From positions 1-9,040 of the forward strand of contig CAYSIX010000179.1 in assembly GCA_964431205.1 (NCBI GenBank): a stretch of 9,040 bases of DNA. Reading direction: 5' to 3'. This DNA comes from CAYSIX01 sp964431205 (GTDB lineage Bacteria > Planctomycetota > Phycisphaerae > Phycisphaerales > Phycisphaeraceae). How positions within the stretch are numbered: position 1 is the first letter of the stretch; each line of letters starts with the position of its first letter. The position numbers were made by a program, and so were the translations under genes. The notes under the pieces are model-generated. The model was given only the letters and a program-made list of their open reading frames with translations. It was not told the origin of the DNA and searched no databases. Shown piece by piece: positions 6,049 to 9,040 of the stretch.

Positions 6049-7085
6049 TGCAAACCAAAACCCTGGGTCTTATAGGTTGCGGGGGGATTTCGAGCGCGCA
6101 CCTGTCGGCGGCGGAGGAGCTGGGCGGTCGCGTGCGATTCGCGGCGGTGCTGGACCCGGATGAGGGCCGGCGCCTCGCTGTGGCGCAGCGCAGCGGGGGA
6201 AAGGCGTTCGCCTCGCTCGAGGCGTTGACGGACGACGGCGTCTGGGCCGAGCTGGACGGGCTGGTGGTCTGCACGCCGCCGTCGGCGAGGCTGGCGATCA
6301 TCGAGGCGGCGGTCGAGCATCGCCTGCCCGTGCTGGCCGAGAAGCCGCTGGCGCACCGCCTGGTCGACGCCGAGCGGCTGGTGGAGATCGCCGAGGCGAA
6401 TCCCGACCTTCCGCTGGCCGTGGCGTACTGCCACCGTCTGGTCCCGGCGGTGCTGCGGATCCGGCGGATGATCGACGAGGGCGTGCTCGGCTCGCTCGTG
6501 CGGTTCGAGAACGTGTTCGCGAGCTGGAACCCGACGATGCAGCAGCACTGGATGAGCGACCCGTCGCTGAGCGGCGGCGGATCGCTGATCGACACGGGCT
6601 GTCACAGCCTGGACCTGTTCCTTTTTCTGGTGGGCTCGGCATGGGTCGAGGGGGTGGTGCTGAGGCGGGGCTGGCCGGGCCGGGGCGAATCGAACGCCAC
6701 GCTGCTGGTTCGTCACGAGGCGACGCGGCAGGCGGGCGAGGGCGAGGGCGAGGGCGCGGTCGCGGGGGTGATCGCCAGCGGGTGGGCCGAGACGCCGCGA
6801 TTCCAGCTCAGCGTCATCGGCACCGCCGGCGCCGCCCACTACGACTACGAGCAGCCCACCACGCTGCGCCTGGCCGACCAGAGCGGCAGGGTCACGACCG
6901 TCGAGGTCGAGTCGCACGAGCTCCGCTTCGCCCGCCAGCTCGAGGCGTTCTGCGGGATGATCGACGACCCGGCCCGGCGCGGCGAGCTGGCGAGCTTCGA
7001 CGAGGCCCTGCAAACCGCACGGGTCATCGACGCGGCTTACCAGCGTGCGGGGGCCGAGCGGGAGCTGGCGGCCTGGCCCGCCTGA
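6048..7085 (+). CDS. Gfo/Idh/MocA-family NAD(P)-dependent oxidoreductase (divergent gene)
   Basis: The product is 345 aa from the ATG at 6048. The Rossmann N terminus reads TLGLIGCGGISSAHL (residues 5-19, with the G-x-G-x-x-S/A loop). The family lysine motif is AEKPLA (EKP, 98-100). The second-domain signature is GGGSLIDTGCHSLDL (Asp182, His186). All three match the family, whose members act on sugars and polyols in the cytoplasm with NAD(P). An upstream in-frame GTG (6030) would add six residues (DYTITM after the initiator) that have no counterpart in family N termini, so 6048 is preferred even though neither start has a Shine-Dalgarno sequence. An acidic Gly-Glu run (230-236) comes from a hexanucleotide repeat and probably lies in a surface loop. 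It diverges from the glycosidase operon and is followed by a related gene after 148 nt. Sequence similarity to the operon's own dehydrogenase is low outside the motifs, so it is not a recent copy. Confidence 0.92.
   Translation: MQTKTLGLIGCGGISSAHLSAAEELGGRVRFAAVLDPDEGRRLAVAQRSGGKAFASLEALTDDGVWAELDGLVVCTPPSARLAIIEAAVEHRLPVLAEKPLAHRLVDAERLVEIAEANPDLPLAVAYCHRLVPAVLRIRRMIDEGVLGSLVRFENVFASWNPTMQQHWMSDPSLSGGGSLIDTGCHSLDLFLFLVGSAWVEGVVLRRGWPGRGESNATLLVRHEATRQAGEGEGEGAVAGVIASGWAETPRFQLSVIGTAGAAHYDYEQPTTLRLADQSGRVTTVEVESHELRFARQLEAFCGMIDDPARRGELASFDEALQTARVIDAAYQRAGAERELAAWPA
6735..6752 (+). repeat. In-frame hexanucleotide repeat (GGCGAG)x3
   Basis: There are three perfect tandem copies of GGCGAG, followed by a degenerate fourth (GGCGCG). 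They are in frame and encode Gly-Glu repeats in the oxidoreductase. Copy changes by slippage would stay in frame. Confidence 0.9.
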
Positions 7086-7090
7086 TGCCC

Positions 7091-7122
7091 GGGAGACGCG
7101 ACGGAACCGCTCGCGGTCTCCC
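7091..7122 (+). terminator. Hairpin downstream of the divergent oxidoreductase
   Basis: GGGAGACGCGA (7091-7101) pairs with TCGCGGTCTCCC (7111-7122) with one bulged G, around a 9-nt loop. It begins 5 nt after the TGA at 7083-7085. The stem is strong but is followed by GCCGCGGC, not a T run. It may pause or attenuate transcription, or protect the 3' end, rather than act as a classical terminator. The next gene is in the same direction, so read-through is possible. Confidence 0.45.
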
Positions 7123-7220
7123 GCCGCGGCTCATGGAGTACGACAGAGCACGATGCGGACGTTCGCGGTCCGGCCGGGTTCAAGCCCCGTCGCCGAGCGA
7201 CCGCGACGACACGCGATGAC

Positions 7221-7226
7221 AAAGGA
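7221..7226 (+). promoter_or_regulatory. Shine-Dalgarno sequence that sets the start of the third oxidoreductase
   Basis: AAAGGA stands 7 nt before GTG 7234, an ideal spacing. The ATG at 7216, six codons earlier in the same frame, has no such sequence upstream. This decides for the GTG start. Confidence 0.65.
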
Positions 7227-7233
7227 TTCTCCC

Positions 7234-8205
7234 GTGGCCAGACAACCGACTTCCGGTACCGCGCCCACCACCCGCCTGAGCCCGCCGCCTTCCGGCGGCG
7301 CGAAAGTCAAGCAGCTCGGCGTCATCGGCGTCGACAGCTCCCACCTGCCCTAGTTCGCCCGGCGCATCAACTCGCTGCACCGCGAGGGTCGCGCCGCCGT
7401 GAGCGTCACGCAGTGCTGGACCGACGGCCGGCACGACATGCCCGAGGCCGACGTCGAGCAGTGGCTTATGCGCGCCCGGGCCGAGGGCGTCGAGCGAGCC
7501 GACGACCTGGACGCGATGCTCGACGCGGTGGACGGCGTGCTGGTGCTGGGCGTCAACGGGCACAAGCACCTGGAGCAGGCGACCCCGGCGCTGGAGCGCG
7601 GCCTGGCGACGTACATCGACAAGCCGCTGACCTGCGACCTGAGCCAGGCGAAGCAGATTCTCGAGCGGGCCCGCCAGAGCGACGCGCGTTGCTACTCGGC
7701 GTCGAGCCTTCGGTTTGCCCCGGAGGTCGAGGCCCTCCGCGACGCCGCCGGCGACCGCCTCGGCGAGCCGGTGACGATCGACGCCTACGGCCCGGGCGAG
7801 CTGAACGAGTCGATGCGCGGCCTGTTCTTCTACGGCGTGCACACCATCGAGATGGTCGACGCGATCTGGGGCCCGGGCGTCGAGCGTGTGCGAGCGGTGA
7901 GCACCGACGACCGGGACCTGCTTGAGCTGGCGTACGGCGACGGCCGCTACGCGCGGCTGCGGATGGAGCGACGAGGCGCCTACGCCTTCGGCGCGACGGT
8001 GCACGGGACGAAGGCGGTCGAGCCGTTCGTGGTGGACTTCGGCCCGGTGTATGATCGGCTGATCGCGGGGATGGTGAGGTTCTTCGAGGGCGGCGATCCG
8101 CCGGCGCCGCTGCGTGACATCGTCGAGAACATCGCGGTGATCGAGGCGGCGCACCGATCGATCGAACGGGACGGGCAATGGACGCAGGTCGAGTCGATCC
8201 GCTGA
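7234..8205 (+). pseudogene. Gfo/Idh/MocA-family oxidoreductase interrupted by an in-frame TAG (codon 40)
   Basis: Read through, the frame gives 323 residues. After a Pro/Ser/Thr-rich leader of about 24 aa comes the Rossmann start VKQLGVIGVDSSHLP (25-39), then TAG at 7351-7353. The same frame resumes with FARRINSLH and stays intact to TGA at 8203-8205. The downstream part keeps YIDKPLT (DKP, 129-131, in place of EKP) and FFYGVHTIEMVD (His203), both seen in the family branch that begins with IG-V/L-D-S/T-SH. So this is one gene with one nonsense codon, most simply CAG or GAG changed to TAG. Re-initiation at GTG 7399, with GAGGG 10 nt upstream, would give 268 aa lacking the first Rossmann strand and dinucleotide loop, so probably no NAD(P) binding. 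TAG ends another gene in this window normally, which argues against genome-wide recoding. A sequencing error is possible. Confidence 0.85.
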
Positions 8206-9040
8206 GGCGAGTGGCCGTCGGGCTCGGGGTGGTGCTGCTGAGCGGGGCGGCGTCGTGGTTCGGCGGCTGTGCGCCCGAGCGCCGCGTGGCCGAGGAGGCG
8301 CCGACGCCGCTGGACGAGGCGCTCGCCCGGCTCGACGAGCGAGACCCCTGGGAGCGGCACGGCCCGCTCGACCTGCCCCGTCATCCGGCCGAGAGGTACC
8401 TCGCCGGCTGGGTGATCGTGCTCGACCCCGGCCACGGCGGCGACGCCCATCGCGCCGGGTACAAGCGCGGGCCCACCGGCGTCCGCGAGGCCGAGATGAA
8501 CTGGCGCGTCGCCGTGCTCCTGCGGCGCCTGCTCGACGACGCCGGCGCTCACGTCACCCTCACGCGCGACGGCGACGTCGACGTCAGCCTCCGCGACCGG
8601 GCCATGATGGCCAATACCGTGCGCCGGCCCGACGGCGGCCGCGGCGCCGACCTGTTCATCTCCCTGCACCACAACGCCTCCTCCCGGCCCGAGGCCAACT
8701 ACACCAGCGTCTGGTTCCACGGCCGGGCCGACTGGTCCGAGCCCGACCTCGACCCCGCCCGCTACGTCGCACACGAGATCGGCGACCACCTGCGCACGCA
8801 GGTCGGCTTCACCTCGCCGCTGATGAGCGACCAGCAGATGTACGAGACCGGCTTCGGCGTGCTGCGCCACTCCGACGTGCCGGCGTTCCTCGTCGAGGCC
8901 TCCTTCTTCTCCAACCCCGACGAGGAGCAGCGCCTCCGCGACGCGAGGTACAACCTCCGCGAGGCCTACGCCATCTACCGGGGCCTGTGCGAGTACGCCT
9001 ACGGCGGCCGGCCCACCCAGTCCACGCCCGCGGTCGAGCT
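8178..9040 (+). CDS. N-acetylmuramoyl-L-alanine amidase (Amidase_3), probable lipoprotein, 3' end outside window
   Basis: 287 complete codons are visible and the frame is open at the right edge. Zinc amidases of this family cut the bond between MurNAc and the stem peptide of peptidoglycan in the periplasm. All key residues are present: His86 in VLDPGHGG, Glu104 in GVREAEMN, His164 in FISLHHNAS, and the catalytic Glu240 in FLVEASFFSN. The N terminus has Arg10-Arg11, a hydrophobic stretch (12-27) and FGGC (Cys31), a lipobox with an untypical Phe at -3, followed by a charged linker. That suggests membrane anchoring. The ATG at 8178 overlaps the end of the broken oxidoreductase by 28 nt; GGGA at 8168-8171 is a weak ribosome site, so translation may be coupled to the upstream frame. 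GTG 8211 is an alternative, but it would drop the two arginines of the signal peptide. Confidence 0.93.
   Translation, partial: MDAGRVDPLRRVAVGLGVVLLSGAASWFGGCAPERRVAEEAPTPLDEALARLDERDPWERHGPLDLPRHPAERYLAGWVIVLDPGHGGDAHRAGYKRGPTGVREAEMNWRVAVLLRRLLDDAGAHVTLTRDGDVDVSLRDRAMMANTVRRPDGGRGADLFISLHHNASSRPEANYTSVWFHGRADWSEPDLDPARYVAHEIGDHLRTQVGFTSPLMSDQQMYETGFGVLRHSDVPAFLVEASFFSNPDEEQRLRDARYNLREAYAIYRGLCEYAYGGRPTQSTPAVE

Noticed and set aside
3852..7013. A single 1053-residue leftward open frame joining the dockerin GHL10 gene to sequence opposite the divergent oxidoreductase
   Set aside because: The part beyond 5945 is antisense to a clear Gfo/Idh/MocA gene and has low-complexity Arg/Pro/His-rich composition. 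A signal peptide starts exactly at the ATG ending at 5945. The long open frame is a result of high GC content.
7118..7208. tRNA-like pattern: GCTC...GAGC resembling a D arm and GGGTTCAAGCCCC resembling a T arm
   Set aside because: The T stem has 4 of 5 pairs, but the anticodon stem pairs at only two or three positions, the acceptor at 5 of 7, the D loop is too long (13 nt) and no CCA end is present. At most a decayed remnant; a covariance-model scan would decide.
7399..8205. The 268-aa frame from GTG 7399 as a complete gene on its own
   Set aside because: It lacks the Rossmann dinucleotide loop, which is found in the same frame just before the TAG at 7351. It is best treated as the 3' part of one interrupted gene.
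1..9040. CRISPR array, insertion sequence, integrase, or defence genes
   Set aside because: No regularly spaced repeats, transposase-like frame or terminal inverted repeats were seen. The only tandem repeats are the in-frame hexamer and the protein-level dockerin repeats.

Overview
The window is GC-rich bacterial DNA, most likely from the Planctomycetota and probably the class Phycisphaerae. This rests on a secreted protein with dockerin-type EF-hand repeats and a C-terminal PEP-CTERM sorting motif, several Gfo/Idh/MocA oxidoreductases in one locus, and a very GC-rich codon third position. The taxon is an inference.

Left part (1-1257, + strand): the last codons of dnaK, a strong intrinsic terminator, a small two-helix membrane protein, and a GNAT-family N-acetyltransferase. 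Middle part (1357-5945, - strand): a compact three-gene operon. In transcription order it holds a GHL10/DUF187 glycosidase with dockerin repeats and PEP-CTERM, a second GHL10 paralogue with only an N-terminal export signal, and a Gfo/Idh/MocA dehydrogenase. The first pair of genes overlaps as ATGA and the second pair is 3 nt apart. The operon faces the acetyltransferase convergently.

A 102-bp divergent promoter region (5946-6047) separates this operon from a rightward set: a second Gfo/Idh/MocA dehydrogenase, whose promoter geometry suggests a leaderless mRNA; a third Gfo/Idh/MocA gene broken by one in-frame TAG; and a lipoprotein-like Amidase_3 N-acetylmuramoyl-L-alanine amidase whose start lies inside the broken gene and which runs off the right edge.

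Together, two exported GHL10 enzymes, two or three NAD(P)-dependent sugar-type dehydrogenases and a cell-wall amidase suggest extracellular glycan processing. One testable version is peptidoglycan turnover, because the E. coli GHL10 protein DigH (YddW) cleaves peptide-free glycan strands that amidases produce. The substrate cannot be read from the sequence. The points most worth a second look are the amber codon in the third dehydrogenase, with a predicted stem-loop 6 nt after it and a translationally coupled amidase behind it, and the tandem GHL10 duplication with different anchoring on each copy.
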